Below are positions 25,715 through 35,842 of a stretch of 64,000 nt of DNA, piece by piece. This stretch comes from Sphingobacteriales bacterium 44-61 (GTDB lineage Bacteria; Bacteroidota; Bacteroidia; Chitinophagales; Chitinophagaceae): assembly GCA_001898405.1 (NCBI GenBank), contig MKTW01000001.1, positions 434,001-498,000 of the forward strand, given 5' to 3'. The first letter of the stretch is position 1; the number at the start of each line of letters is the position of its first letter. The notes beneath the pieces are model-generated. The model was not told the DNA's origin. It made no database searches and saw only the letters and a program-made list of their open reading frames with translations. The translations under genes were made by a program, and so were the position numbers.

Positions 25715-27469
25715 TCACCAGCCGGGGTTTTGATTCGTGTTGAAATCCGGGATAATCGCTGCTTCCCCGATAGGTATGGGAAATAAGCGGTATTTATCCT
25801 GCCAGGCATTGCGTCGTTCCGTTACAAATCTTTTATAGGTAAATGATCCGCCATTTTTTGTGATCTCCATTCCTGTTACCAGCTTATCTGTTTGGTCAAG
25901 GATCTTCCATCTGCGTACGTCCCAGAACCGGTGTTCTTCAATCGCCAGCTCAACGCGGCGTTCGCGACGGATGCGTTCGCGCATTTCGTCTTTGGAAAGA
26001 CCCGTCGGCAGATCAGGCATTGAAGCCCTGCGGCGGATTATATTAACAGCATCATATACATCCTGTATTGGTCCGGACGCTTCATTGGCAGCTTCTGCAT
26101 AATTCAGGTAGATCTCAGCCAGCCTGAATTTTTTCCATCCGAGATTAGGCACCTGCCCTGTCTGGATCTTTGGATCAATGAATTTGCGCAGGTAATATCC
26201 TGTATGTGTGTTTTGCTGATTGGGTGGAGATTTGATCAATTGGTCTGCTCCTCCCAGGAATGTTTCGATAGTATGTATCTGACCTCCGATATTATCATAC
26301 AGTGCACCATTGTACCAAACCGTAGCATAAAAACGGGGATCTCTTCCAACATAAGGTTTTGTTTCATCATAACCCGAAGCTGCATTGATGATCGGCACCA
26401 GGTGATCGGCATCGCTGTAACCGGTAATAGCCGGTTCACCAGTTGCCTGCATGTCATAACTGTCAACCAATTCCTGCGATGGGCAGGTCCCGGCTTTATA
26501 AGTTGGCTTACTGGGTATACTGTTCACATAACTGAGATATGCTTCCGATGATTTGGTTACTTCAAAAATGGTTTCTTTATCAAGCGGAGATGCGGTCAGG
26601 TCAGAATAGCTGATAAAATAGTTTCCGTAGTTATTGGCCAGTCCGTATTCATTCCCTGTAGTCAGTGTTGTTATCGCTTCTTTAGAGATGGCGGCAGCAG
26701 CCTGCCATTTGGCAGCATCGTCAGAAGAATTCCATAAAGGGCTTGCATTATATAAAGTGGCTTCAGATTTGATAGCGTAGGCTACCGCTTTGCTGAAGCG
26801 TCCTCTTTCTGATTCCGTTGTAAGCCTGATCGGCAAAGTCGGTTCTGCAATAGCATCATTACAGTCTTTGATAATGAAGTCGACATCTTCCTGGAATGTC
26901 GGCCTTTTGAGTGTAGTATAATCAAACGTGTTATCAAACGGTGCTTCCACGATTGGCATTGGTCCGAATTGTTTGATCAGTTCCCAGTAGTAAAATGCAC
27001 GAAGCAATTTTGCTTCTGCCTTCATCCTGCTGCGGTAAGCTTCGCTGCTGACGGTGGCATTATCGATATTGGCGAGAAATACATTGGCATTGCGGATACC
27101 GGCCCAAAAAGCAGGATAATGATCTGCATTCTTTCCGTAATTAGGATTGGCCAATGGATTGTTGCTTGGCGTAAGGGCGCCAATGATCCATTGTGCCGCA
27201 ATATTGGCCGGCTGATTTCCTACCTGCGAATCAGATGCTTCATCCGTTGTGCCTGCAAGAAAAGCAAATTCGATATAAGAAATAAAATAGCTGGGTATTG
27301 AGCCATATACGGTGTTCAGATATGCTTCCGTCCGGTCAGGGTTTTTAAAAACATCTTCGAGTGACATCCTTCCATCGGGTGTAATATCGAGCGGGCTTTT
27401 TTTGCATCCCGAAACAGCCGAAATGCAGATCGCTGCTATGGTCAATCGCAATATGAATATCTTTTTCAT
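25715..27469 (-). CDS. SusD/RagB family outer-membrane glycan-binding lipoprotein
   Basis: A 584-residue lipoprotein with lipobox VSGC (Cys22). It starts with the family N-terminus (SPLDITPDGRMSLEDVFKNPDRTEAYLNTVY) and ends with the family C-terminal region RERRVELAIEEHRFWDVRRWKI and YKYRLFPIP-type closing block. SusD proteins cap their SusC partner and bind oligosaccharides at the cell surface. It lies 15 bp after the susC-like gene, making the standard pair that defines this PUL. The ligand is unknown; the neighbouring GH28-like, GH27 and GH5-like proteins suggest a galactose- or uronate-containing plant glycan. Confidence 0.96.
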   Translation of the reverse strand: MKKIFILRLTIAAICISAVSGCKKSPLDITPDGRMSLEDVFKNPDRTEAYLNTVYGSIPSYFISYIEFAFLAGTTDEASDSQVGNQPANIAAQWIIGALTPSNNPLANPNYGKNADHYPAFWAGIRNANVFLANIDNATVSSEAYRSRMKAEAKLLRAFYYWELIKQFGPMPIVEAPFDNTFDYTTLKRPTFQEDVDFIIKDCNDAIAEPTLPIRLTTESERGRFSKAVAYAIKSEATLYNASPLWNSSDDAAKWQAAAAISKEAITTLTTGNEYGLANNYGNYFISYSDLTASPLDKETIFEVTKSSEAYLSYVNSIPSKPTYKAGTCPSQELVDSYDMQATGEPAITGYSDADHLVPIINAASGYDETKPYVGRDPRFYATVWYNGALYDNIGGQIHTIETFLGGADQLIKSPPNQQNTHTGYYLRKFIDPKIQTGQVPNLGWKKFRLAEIYLNYAEAANEASGPIQDVYDAVNIIRRRASMPDLPTGLSKDEMRERIRRERRVELAIEEHRFWDVRRWKILDQTDKLVTGMEITKNGGSFTYKRFVTERRNAWQDKYRLFPIPIGEAAIIPDFNTNQNPGW

Positions 27470-27484
27470 TTGTTTTGTTTGATG

Positions 27485-30400
27485 TTAGAATGTTACGTTC
27501 AATCCGAAATTGATGGTCTTGATGATCGGGTAAGAAGTTTCGTTGGTGATCTCCGGATCTATATCCTTTGTAGGAAGCCTGTCCCAGGTAAGGAGATTGA
27601 AACCATTGGCATAGATCCTTGCTCCTTTTGCGCCTACTTTTTTAGCCCATGATGCGGGCAGGCGGTATCCGATCTCTACGTTCTTCAGTCTCATATAACT
27701 TCCGTCAATGATAAAGAAAGAATTACCGATCTCGTTGGGAGAACCTTCGGTGGTAAGACGGGGATAATTGACCGGAAGGCCTGCGTCCGCACGTTCCTGC
27801 GTCCAGCTTTCGAGGTGCCTTTTTACATAATAGGTAGCAGCAAATGTGCCTGCGCCTCCATAATAGGCCGTTACGTTTGTTACCCCCTGGAAAAGAACGC
27901 TCAGATCAAAGTTTTTGTAAGTAACATTGAATGCTGCACCAAACGTATACTCGGGCACAGGCGCATAACCGATCGGTGCGATATCCTCTGCATCAACAAC
28001 ACCATCTCCATTCAGGTCTTTGTATTTGAAATCGCCGGGCCTGGGATCATGGCCGCCAACATGCTGCGACGGCGAGTTGGCAATATCATCCGCACTTGTA
28101 AAATAACGGTCTACGATATAGCCAAAATTTTGCCCGATACGATAGCCCGTTTCGCGATAGCGATATGCATAAGACTCCGGTAAAAGAGGCTCATCGGCAA
28201 ACAGCTGTTCATTCGTTGCATAGCTGAGATTTAGTTTGCCGAGGGCTGACCAGTTACTGTTAAATCTTTTCCTGTAATTCAGTTCAATCTCATATCCTTT
28301 ATTTTTTACAATACCAATATTCACAGGAGGCAATGCACTTACAGGCAAGCCGTTCAAAGCAGGGATCGTTCCCCTGTTGCGTAAAATGTTGTCGCGTTTT
28401 TCGGTAAACAGATCCACTGTAAGGCTCAGACCATTGCGCATGCCTAATTCAAAACCAATATTTGCTTTCCGGGATACTTCCCACTGAAGCGCCTCATTCT
28501 TTAATAAGTTCGTCACAATCGTTGCACCCTGTCCAAGGCTACCGGATGCACCGCCACCACCTACCTGCAGGTCATCGATATACAGGAACCTGCGGCTACC
28601 GATCCTGTCATTTCCGACAGAACCATAAGAACCGCGCAGTTTAACTGTGCTGAAAACATTATTGTCTTCCAGGAATTTTTCATTGGACAATACCCAGGCT
28701 GCAGATACAGCAGGGAAGAATCCAAACCGGTGCCCTTTTGCGAACTGTTCAGAACCGTTGTACCCTGCATTGAATTCAGCGAAATATTTATTCCTGAACC
28801 CGTATGTCAGCCTTGATGCAACACCGATCAGGTTAAAGGGCAGTTCAGCATTGATGAGTGTTTTCTGCTGCTGATATAATAATAATCCTGTAACCACATG
28901 GTCGCCAAATGTGCGGTTATAGTTTAAGGATCCCTGGAAATTGGAAAAGGATGTGAAATATCTTGCACCGGAAATAGTCAGCGGAGTATTTTTTTGTGCA
29001 TGTTTGAGATAAGTCACACTATCCTGGCCATCTGCTCCCGGCACACCTCTCAATATCACCTGCTCCCATCTTTCATAATCACGCCCGGCATAAAAGTTAT
29101 TGGTAGTTTTTGAATCGAATGACATTACGGCCCTTGCTACCAGGCCTTTCGTGATAAAGTCAAGCGATTGTTCCATTCCGTAAGTAGCCGTTACATTACT
29201 TCTTGTTTGTTGTATATATCCTGTCCTGTTCAGTTGTCCAAGCGCCGGATGGTCTGTTGTAATTGTTGTAATGATCTGGCCATCGGGAGTATAAGGGGGA
29301 ATGGTAGCATTCAGATAGTTCATATACGCCATAATCCACAGGGCCGGTGAATTGTTGACCACTTCATCGCGGCCAACAAGATTCAACACACCCATCGGCA
29401 TATTCTGTTTTTCAAGATAACCTGCAACATTAAGAAAGGCCTTCAACGATTTGTTGATCTGAAGGTCGATGTTGGAGCGGAAATTATACCGGTCAAGTTT
29501 GAATTCAGGATCGTAAGGCAGGTCTTTTTCAAAACGGAATTGCCCTCCCTGTCTGAGGTACCCGGCATTCACAAAGTAGCGCAATCCTTTGTTTGCACCG
29601 GAAATATTCAGGTTATAACGTTGCTGCAATGAAGCCGGCTTGATCAGCATATCCCTCCAGTTGGTATTTGGATAACGGACAGGATCGTCTCCGGTACGGT
29701 AATGCTCCAGCGCTTCGGGGGTGAATGCATCTCCAAGTCCATCATTCCGCTGTGCAAGATTTCTCAATGTTGCATATTCATATGAATTAACAGGAGTAAT
29801 GAACCGGGTAAAACTTTGTGTGCCTGCTTCCGCAGTGAAATTTATTTCCGGTGTTTCTGAAGTGCCTCTCCTGGTAGTAACAAGGATCACACCGTTTGCC
29901 CCCCTTACGCCAAAGATGGCTGTTGAAGATGCGTCCTTTAGAATGGTCACCGATTCGACTTCGTTGGGATCGATATAAGTGAGGTCCCGTTCAACACCAT
30001 CAACCAGTACGATCGGGGATTGAGCATTCACAGTTCCCTGTCCTCTTACGAATATTTGAGTGATATCCCTTCCCGGCTCACCACTGCGCTGAATAGCAGT
30101 AAGGCCAGGTAAGCGGCCCGCGAGCGAAACAGCAAGATTTGCTGCGGGGCTTTGCTTGATCTCTTTTGTCTGAATGGATACGATCGCTCCTGTAACGGTT
30201 GCTTTCCGTTGTTTTCCATAAGCCACTACCACCACCTGGTCAAGGTCTTTTGCATCAGGTGTCAACAGCACATCGATCACAGCATGACCCTTTACCGGAA
30301 ATACCTGGACAGCATACCCAATATGCCTGAATTCCAAAGAGCTGGTTTCAGCCACAGCAATTGAATATTTCCCGCTGGCATCTGTTTGTGTTGCCCGGTT

Positions 30401-30601
30401 GCTGCCGAGTTCAGAAACAGAAACCCCCTGAAGGGTTTGCCCGGTAGTGGAATCTGTTACCACCCCTGTAATAGTGACTGTTTGTTGTGAAAAACCGGTA
30501 AGCGTAATTCCCAGGCATAATAGCCATAGCATCATACGCCTGGTGCAGGTTTTTTTTGAGATCCATGGCTTGCTACCCGCCATCGTTAGAACTGATTTCA
30601 T
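27485..30601 (-). CDS. SusC/RagA family TonB-linked outer-membrane transporter
   Basis: A 1038-residue TonB-dependent importer from the ATG at 30601; a TTG at 30643 is less likely. Order: signal peptide ending LTGFSQQ; carboxypeptidase-like regulatory domain (TITGVVTDSTTGQ, QTDASGKYSI); TonB-dependent plug with RLPGLTAIQRSGEPG, VDGVERD and the SusC-type block SVTILKDASSTAIFG...GANGVILVTT; then the long beta-barrel ending in an aromatic residue (NFGLNVTF). It imports oligosaccharides captured by SusD. As first gene of the minus-strand series it marks the likely PUL promoter, with the AraC regulator divergent. Confidence 0.96.
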   Translation of the reverse strand: MKSVLTMAGSKPWISKKTCTRRMMLWLLCLGITLTGFSQQTVTITGVVTDSTTGQTLQGVSVSELGSNRATQTDASGKYSIAVAETSSLEFRHIGYAVQVFPVKGHAVIDVLLTPDAKDLDQVVVVAYGKQRKATVTGAIVSIQTKEIKQSPAANLAVSLAGRLPGLTAIQRSGEPGRDITQIFVRGQGTVNAQSPIVLVDGVERDLTYIDPNEVESVTILKDASSTAIFGVRGANGVILVTTRRGTSETPEINFTAEAGTQSFTRFITPVNSYEYATLRNLAQRNDGLGDAFTPEALEHYRTGDDPVRYPNTNWRDMLIKPASLQQRYNLNISGANKGLRYFVNAGYLRQGGQFRFEKDLPYDPEFKLDRYNFRSNIDLQINKSLKAFLNVAGYLEKQNMPMGVLNLVGRDEVVNNSPALWIMAYMNYLNATIPPYTPDGQIITTITTDHPALGQLNRTGYIQQTRSNVTATYGMEQSLDFITKGLVARAVMSFDSKTTNNFYAGRDYERWEQVILRGVPGADGQDSVTYLKHAQKNTPLTISGARYFTSFSNFQGSLNYNRTFGDHVVTGLLLYQQQKTLINAELPFNLIGVASRLTYGFRNKYFAEFNAGYNGSEQFAKGHRFGFFPAVSAAWVLSNEKFLEDNNVFSTVKLRGSYGSVGNDRIGSRRFLYIDDLQVGGGGASGSLGQGATIVTNLLKNEALQWEVSRKANIGFELGMRNGLSLTVDLFTEKRDNILRNRGTIPALNGLPVSALPPVNIGIVKNKGYEIELNYRKRFNSNWSALGKLNLSYATNEQLFADEPLLPESYAYRYRETGYRIGQNFGYIVDRYFTSADDIANSPSQHVGGHDPRPGDFKYKDLNGDGVVDAEDIAPIGYAPVPEYTFGAAFNVTYKNFDLSVLFQGVTNVTAYYGGAGTFAATYYVKRHLESWTQERADAGLPVNYPRLTTEGSPNEIGNSFFIIDGSYMRLKNVEIGYRLPASWAKKVGAKGARIYANGFNLLTWDRLPTKDIDPEITNETSYPIIKTINFGLNVTF

Positions 30602-30654
30602 AATCGGCAATTGTTTGGTTGTATAATAAACCTTCCTAAGCAATATTGTCCGTT

Positions 30655-30662
30655 CAAATTTA
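30655..30662 (-). promoter_or_regulatory. Possible -7 element of the susC promoter
   Basis: On the minus strand TAAATTTG matches the Bacteroidetes -7 consensus TAnnTTTG and lies 53 bp before the preferred susC start. No convincing TTTG -33 element is seen at the usual 19-21 bp spacing, so the promoter may depend on an activator, for example the divergent AraC protein. Confidence 0.4.
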
Positions 30663-30783
30663 CCTCTGGCATTTTCTCTTAATATCGTATTGTTATCCTC
30701 CTTTTTAAATAAATTACCTTTTTACGGCAGGCAGGTATAAACGTTTGTTTTAATGCTGTAATGAGCAGGGCCATGCTTGACAA

Positions 30784-30791
30784 TAATTTTG
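30784..30791 (+). promoter_or_regulatory. Possible -7 element of the araC-type regulator promoter
   Basis: TAATTTTG fits TAnnTTTG and lies 69 bp before the ATG at 30861. The -33 element is not clear. The 259-bp divergent region (30602-30860) is the only sizeable gap at this end of the PUL and probably holds the operator. Confidence 0.35.
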
Positions 30792-30860
30792 TTTGCTTGT
30801 CAAATTATACCTACCTTAACTTTCGTAAAAGGCGTACCTTTTTTACGCTTGCTATATAAT

Positions 30861-31760
30861 ATGAGGTTATTGCATACTCAAATCACGCCAATGATCAATG
30901 ATTCATTATTCATTGATTACAGAAGCCAGCCTTTCCTGGCCTCTCCCTTTCATGGCCAACCTTGTTTTCATGCTCACCCGGAATTAGAACTCGTTTTAAT
31001 ACTTGAAGGTTATGGCAAAAGGATCATTGGCGATAAAGTGGAGCCATTTGAGTCGGGGGATATGGTATTCATCGGCTCCAATGTTCCCCATGTCTGGTTA
31101 AGTGATTCTGCTTTTTATGAAGAAGATTCCAATCTGCAGTCAAAAGTGATCGTAACTTATTTCAACCCGCGCACCTTTCAACAGATGTTTGATTCCATGA
31201 AAGAATTTGAAGGGATCAGGGAAATGATCGCGCAGGCTTCGCAGGGAATTAAAATATATGGCGAAACAAAAAGGATCATTGCCGAAAAACTGCTGGCACT
31301 CACTTCCGCAACAGGTTTTGAAAAAGTGGAAGGCCTGTTGAATATTATGCACCTCATTTCCATTTCACAGGAAAAAAGCTTTATCGTAAGTAAGGAGACC
31401 AGTGGAATTGAAGCACATAGTTCAGACAGGCTGATCAATGTGATCAATTTTATCAAAAACAACCTGCATGAGCAGATTTCACTGAAGCAGGTGGCAGACA
31501 TTGCCTGTATGACAGAGCAGTCATTATGCCGCTATTTCAAGAAGCGGACAAAAATGAGTTTCTCCCAATACCTGCTGGAACTGCGCATGACAAATGCGCG
31601 GAAGATCCTGATAGAAATGGACAAGCCTATCTCCGACATAGCTTATCTCTGCGGGTATAATTCCAGTTCACATTTCTGCAAAGTGTTTAAAGACCATACA
31701 GGGCAAAGTCCCTATCAATACAAAGCCGGTTTTAAGAAAGACCTGCCGAAAGCAATTTGA
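30861..31760 (+). CDS. AraC family transcriptional regulator, probable PUL regulator
   Basis: A 299-residue regulator from the ATG at 30861; the TTG at 30777 gives an improbable leader, and the ATG at 30891 is an alternative. An N-terminal cupin sensor domain (FHAHPELELVLILEGYGKRIIGD, ESGDMVFIGSNVPHVW) precedes a C-terminal pair of helix-turn-helix motifs typical of AraC/XylS (ISLKQVADIACMTEQSLCRYFKKRTKMSFSQY split around two HTHs, then ISDIAYLCGYNSSSHFCKVFKDHTGQSPYQY). It is divergent from susC, so it probably senses a sugar and controls the PUL. Most PULs of this size use hybrid two-component or ECF systems; an AraC regulator is less frequent. Confidence 0.93.
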   Translation: MRLLHTQITPMINDSLFIDYRSQPFLASPFHGQPCFHAHPELELVLILEGYGKRIIGDKVEPFESGDMVFIGSNVPHVWLSDSAFYEEDSNLQSKVIVTYFNPRTFQQMFDSMKEFEGIREMIAQASQGIKIYGETKRIIAEKLLALTSATGFEKVEGLLNIMHLISISQEKSFIVSKETSGIEAHSSDRLINVINFIKNNLHEQISLKQVADIACMTEQSLCRYFKKRTKMSFSQYLLELRMTNARKILIEMDKPISDIAYLCGYNSSSHFCKVFKDHTGQSPYQYKAGFKKDLPKAI

Positions 31761-31840
31761 AAATAAGTTCTGCTTTTCTACCAGAACCTTACAGCTGACA
31801 GAAAACATCGTATGCATTAATCGCTGCCCGATTATTTTTC

Positions 31841-33076
31841 CTATTCGTATTGATACTTATTAAAAGGATGACTGATTCCCGCTGCTTTCAATACCACCAC
31901 TCCATGCGCAGGAACCTTGAAACTACGTTTCTTCTCCGTTGACCGGGGATAGTCCTTTTTCATCCAGAGATCACGTAGTGTATAACTTTCAGCGGAATTA
32001 ATCCCAATAGAATCCAAATCAAATGAGATCTCCTTTTCCCTGTCATTTCTGTTCAGTAATGTAACGGCTACTTTACCGCTGGTTGTAGAGCCAAGGGGCT
32101 TTGCCCAGACTTCCAGGCTGTCTTTTTTACTGAACCTCCGGGCCTGGTACACAAGCGGGTCCTGATTGAGGGCAATGATCTCTTTGTTACTAATAATCTG
32201 CATGGTCTCTTTTGACATCCTGCGAAGATCATTGCCCAACAATAGCGGAGAAGACATGACCGCCCACATGGTAAAATGGGCCTTATCTTCTTCATAGCTC
32301 ATACCATTGCCAACCTGCAGCATGTCCATATCGTTGACATGCCCTGGTGTTGCATATTTCCACAGATCGGCATTCAGGTCTACAATACGCATGATAGATC
32401 TGAAATCACTCCGTATATCACTTGATATGCGCCACATATTTCCCACATTGGTTACCCACTCCCCTGGAAACCCCCAACTGCAGATGCTGTAGTAGGTTTC
32501 CGGTTTTATTTCGCGGATGATATTTCCAATCAAGGTGTACCGTGTTTCCTGGTTGAGCTTCATCCAGTCGCCGCCACACCAATCCACTTTGATATAATCA
32601 TAGCCCCATGTATTCAGCAGTTGAAAGAGATCCTGGTATTCATGCCCATACAGGCCGCAGCCAGTAGCAATGGTATCCTTATCCCAGTATGAACCGCAGG
32701 TATTGATACCTGCGTCAGAATAGATGCCAGCCTTAAGTCCTTTGGAATGGATATAATCTGCCAGGATTTTCATGCCGCCAGGGAAGCGTTTGGGATGGGG
32801 TATTATATTTTCTTTTGCATTCCGGCCACCAAAGTAACCATCATCGATTATGGCATAAGTATAACCTAAGCTTTTCAAACCGGTTGAAACCAGCAGGTCA
32901 GCCTCTTCTCTTATATCCTTCTCAGTAATATTGATACGGAAACTGTTCCAACTGGACCAGCCCATTAACGGGGTTTTACGTATTTGCTTTTGCTGCGCTT
33001 GCAATGCAATAAAAAGATTGGAGGCAATTACACAAACAAGTAATTTCTTAACAGGCATGAGATGTTTAAGATCCAT
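31841..33076 (-). CDS. GH27 alpha-galactosidase, secreted
   Basis: A 411-residue glycoside hydrolase with a signal peptide ending near IALQAQ. It opens with the family signature TPLMGWSSWNSF and IDDGYFGGR. The nucleophile is Asp165 in YIKVDWCGG, and the probable acid/base is Asp220 in WRISSDIRSD. The C-terminal region forms the antiparallel beta domain of GH27. An in-frame ATG at 33058 is an equally good start. It would release alpha-linked galactose (or, in some relatives, beta-L-arabinopyranose) from side chains. It is transcribed towards the araC gene, not as part of the susC series, and is likely a satellite of the PUL. Confidence 0.94.
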   Translation of the reverse strand: MDLKHLMPVKKLLVCVIASNLFIALQAQQKQIRKTPLMGWSSWNSFRINITEKDIREEADLLVSTGLKSLGYTYAIIDDGYFGGRNAKENIIPHPKRFPGGMKILADYIHSKGLKAGIYSDAGINTCGSYWDKDTIATGCGLYGHEYQDLFQLLNTWGYDYIKVDWCGGDWMKLNQETRYTLIGNIIREIKPETYYSICSWGFPGEWVTNVGNMWRISSDIRSDFRSIMRIVDLNADLWKYATPGHVNDMDMLQVGNGMSYEEDKAHFTMWAVMSSPLLLGNDLRRMSKETMQIISNKEIIALNQDPLVYQARRFSKKDSLEVWAKPLGSTTSGKVAVTLLNRNDREKEISFDLDSIGINSAESYTLRDLWMKKDYPRSTEKKRSFKVPAHGVVVLKAAGISHPFNKYQYE

Positions 33077-33160
33077 AGAAATATTTTTTCTGTACTAAAT
33101 ATACTCCTGCGGAAATATGAAAAAGAGTGAAGTTTTTCAGGAATGTCCGATGCTGCTTAA

Positions 33161-33286
33161 TTATGGTTTAGCATTAAATACTTTATCCCAGGAAACCACT
33201 TCTCCAAGTTGTTTGTCTTCAATATCAAACTTTGATGAATCCAAAAGGGAACCCTTTTGCTTATAAAAAAACAGGTCATAACTCAT
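33161..33286 (-). pseudogene. Short ORF, probable remnant of a conserved hypothetical gene
   Basis: A 41-codon frame from the ATG at 33286 begins MSYDLFFYKQKGS, the characteristic N-terminus of a Bacteroidetes family of hypothetical proteins that are normally much longer. Here the frame stops after only about 20 further residues (VVSWDKVFNAKP). It is either a remnant with the middle deleted or a small stand-alone protein. The match to the family N-terminus is from memory. Confidence 0.4.
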
Positions 33287-33331
33287 ATTTACTAAAATAG
33301 AATTATCAATGCTGTTAGTACTAATATCTCA

Positions 33332-33892
33332 CTATTTCTTCCGGAACCTTAGCGTCCGTAACACCTGTAATACCTTTTTTTCATTTTCAGGTTTTAAATT
33401 AATACCATATAAATTAAACCGATCAACGTCAGAACCTGCTACCCAAAGACTATCAATATAAACGCCTGTCGTCCCAATACCTGATTGCCTTGGATAAACG
33501 ATCTTAGCCCTATATCCGCCAATTGTATCCCATGAAACATTAGTCTTTTTGTATTTGTCAGGATCAATACCTTTCCGCCTCTCAACAATTATCAGTTCTG
33601 TTGTATCAACAGGTTGCTGCATATGTTGAAGAAGCGAACGTTCTACAATTTGCGGTTCATACTCCGTCAGGGTATTGGAATACCAGCCCAGATCAAAGTG
33701 AAGTGTATCTTTGTCATCGATAGCAATTCCGCCTACATAGCTATCAATTCCTTTCGCTTTGATTTGTTTCCATGATTGAGGTGTTTCAATAATGAAAGCG
33801 CCAAAATTCATCTCCTTAGTGTAATGCCTGGATTTTGACTGATTACATGCAGCCAGACTTAATACAGTTATTATGGCTAAAAATCTTTTCAT
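33332..33892 (-). CDS. Hypothetical lipoprotein
   Basis: A 186-residue protein with a clear lipoprotein signal (LSLAAC, Cys at residue 16). The mature part has no family I can name; it contains the segments FGAFIIETPQSWKQI and GGYRAKIVYPRQSGIGTTG that look like a small beta-rich domain of the PsbP/MOG1-like type, but this is a guess. It lies among short orphan genes beside the tRNA-Ala gene and is not part of a visible operon. Confidence 0.75.
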   Translation of the reverse strand: MKRFLAIITVLSLAACNQSKSRHYTKEMNFGAFIIETPQSWKQIKAKGIDSYVGGIAIDDKDTLHFDLGWYSNTLTEYEPQIVERSLLQHMQQPVDTTELIIVERRKGIDPDKYKKTNVSWDTIGGYRAKIVYPRQSGIGTTGVYIDSLWVAGSDVDRFNLYGINLKPENEKKVLQVLRTLRFRKK

Positions 33893-33934
33893 GACCGGAA
33901 AGATATTATAAATTTACTCACACGCAATAATGAT

Positions 33935-34512
<578 letters not shown>

Positions 34513-34568
34513 ATTGGGGACGCAAAAATAGGGGTTTTTGAAATATTCCGGAGGGGATGGAAAGATTA

Positions 34569-35003
34569 TTACACAGCCTTTTCCTCTACCGGCTCTTCGG
34601 GTTCAGCTGATTCATCTGCTTCAGCTCCGTTCGCACTCCTTTTGCTGACCCAGGCGAATAACTGCGCCAGCCATTTGTCTTTATTATCAGCTACAAAATG
34701 GGAGGAAAAGTTTTTCATTAAAAAAGGTACCACCAGTTTGGTGAGCCAGCCGGAGCGGGCAAGTATCAGCTTTTTCACTACCAGGTCAATGATGCCTTCG
34801 GTGGCTGTAGTAAGCAGCAGGTTGCGTTTGTCCCTGGTAGCAAATTTGCCGACCATGGAGATCGCTGATTGCACAGGCGCCAGTTCCAGCTTGATCTCTT
34901 TAATGTCCTGCCTCACCAGCTCTTTTTGTGCCTGAAGCAAAGCCTCGAGGCGTGCTTTTTCCTGCAGCAATTCTTCGTATGTAGTGATACTGGGCTTAGT
35001 CAT
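34569..35003 (-). CDS. Hypothetical protein of an envelope/stress cluster
   Basis: A 144-residue protein: an N-terminal coiled-coil-like stretch (YEELLQEKARLEALLQAQKELVRQ), a central moderately hydrophobic segment (GWLTKLVVPFLMKNF) and an acidic C-terminal tail rich in Glu/Ala. Its start overlaps the end of the upstream holin-X-like gene by 8 bp, indicating translational coupling. No known family recognised, but the three-gene order with a holin-X-like and a YtxH-like gene is common in Bacteroidetes and suggests a role in envelope stress. Confidence 0.8.
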   Translation of the reverse strand: MTKPSITTYEELLQEKARLEALLQAQKELVRQDIKEIKLELAPVQSAISMVGKFATRDKRNLLLTTATEGIIDLVVKKLILARSGWLTKLVVPFLMKNFSSHFVADNKDKWLAQLFAWVSKRSANGAEADESAEPEEPVEEKAV

Positions 35004-35337
35004 ACACTTTGCTGATAATAAGATTTCTGATAAAAGGGAAAATGATCTTCCTGCGCATTAAGAGAATGACACCCAGCAACAGGAGGAAAAATGCGCCACC
35101 CAGTAAAAAACCACCTGTGCGGCTTCCCAACAGGTCGCCCAACCACCATGATAAAGCCACTCCCAAAAACAATAGCACAAAAAGCCCCAGCACCGATACG
35201 ACGATCATCGTAATAGCGCCTGAGGCAATATTGGTAGCTTTTTGTGTAACATTTAAAATGGTAAGCCGGTAAAAGGTTTCAGCCATGTCTTCTACATGGT
35301 CTGCAAGGTCGGCAGTCTTTTCCTTCAGATCTTCCAT
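34996..35337 (-). CDS. Phage holin family protein (holin-X-like), two membrane helices
   Basis: A 113-residue protein with an N-terminal amphipathic stretch and two hydrophobic segments (about residues 37-62 and 72-95) separated by a short WWLGDLLGSRTG loop, ending with RRKIIFPF. It resembles the small Actinobacterial holin-X/putative membrane family often annotated as phage holin, although no other phage genes are present. It is translationally coupled to the downstream 144-residue protein and is probably an inner-membrane protein of a stress cluster. Confidence 0.85.
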   Translation of the reverse strand: MEDLKEKTADLADHVEDMAETFYRLTILNVTQKATNIASGAITMIVVSVLGLFVLLFLGVALSWWLGDLLGSRTGGFLLGGAFFLLLLGVILLMRRKIIFPFIRNLIISKVYD

Positions 35338-35349
35338 GGTATCTTGTTT

Positions 35350-35393
35350 GCATTCGTGTCATTCGTGTTCATATTGGCGATATTCGCGTTTAA
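35350..35393. repeat. ATTCGYG short repeats (copy 1)
   Basis: Closely spaced copies of ATTCGTG and ATTCGCG (for example CATTCGTGTCATTCGTG at 35351-35367 and ATATTCGCG near 35380). Similar clusters occur at 38686-38716 (inverted) and 46158-46256, always between genes. Confidence 0.6.
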
Positions 35394-35395
35394 GC

Positions 35396-35440
35396 GAACA
35401 GGCGAAAAAATGACCAGTACGGGCACCTTTTCGCCTGTTC
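35396..35440 (-). repeat. 13-bp inverted repeat after the YtxH-like gene
   Basis: GAACAGGCGAAAA (35396-35408) and TTTTCGCCTGTTC (35428-35440) are perfect inverted repeats 7 bp beyond the stop of the YtxH-like gene. The T tract lies inside the stem rather than after it, so this may be a terminator-like hairpin or transcript-stabilising element. Confidence 0.6.
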
Positions 35441-35447
35441 CTTAAAG

Positions 35448-35717
35448 TTAACTGAAATTCTCTTTCAATTTGTTCACTTTTTCTTCTGCTGCATGTTTTG
35501 CATGACGGCCTTTTTCCCTTACTTCGTCCATACCATCTTCTGCCATTCTTCTGCCTTTGTCCCAAAGATGGCTCAGGCTATCTGCCCAATCGCCTGCTTT
35601 GCTCTTGATCTTCTTACGTGTTTCACTTCCTTTGTCCGGGGCAATCAATAATCCAATGACCACACCTGCGGTCGCAGCTCCAAGAATGCCTAACAGAACT
35701 TTGTTTCTGGTTGTCAT
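35448..35717 (-). CDS. YtxH domain-containing protein
   Basis: An 89-residue protein with one N-terminal membrane helix of the glycine/alanine-rich YtxH type (GILGAATAGVVIGLLIAPDKGSETRKKI) followed by a charged, probably helical tail. YtxH proteins are small general-stress-related membrane proteins. It lies upstream of the holin-X-like and 144-residue genes on the same strand and is the first gene of that cluster. Confidence 0.9.
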   Translation of the reverse strand: MTTRNKVLLGILGAATAGVVIGLLIAPDKGSETRKKIKSKAGDWADSLSHLWDKGRRMAEDGMDEVREKGRHAKHAAEEKVNKLKENFS

Positions 35718-35842
35718 AATCTTTTATTTTAAGAGTTAAGGAATGAAAGTCATCTTCCTTTTTTTATTAAAAACCATACCAGAATAGAACGACTGTTAGT
35801 CTTTAACTCTTCATAAACTCACTTAACCGGCTGGTTATCTAT

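Noticed and set aside
34996-35337. A prophage suggested by the holin-like annotation.
   Set aside because: No other phage genes nearby, and the protein belongs to a common stress-cluster arrangement with a YtxH-like gene.
35359-35565. A minus-strand frame overlapping the end of the YtxH-like gene.
   Set aside because: It overlaps the YtxH-like coding sequence in a different frame, is basic and low in complexity, and covers the 13-bp inverted repeat.
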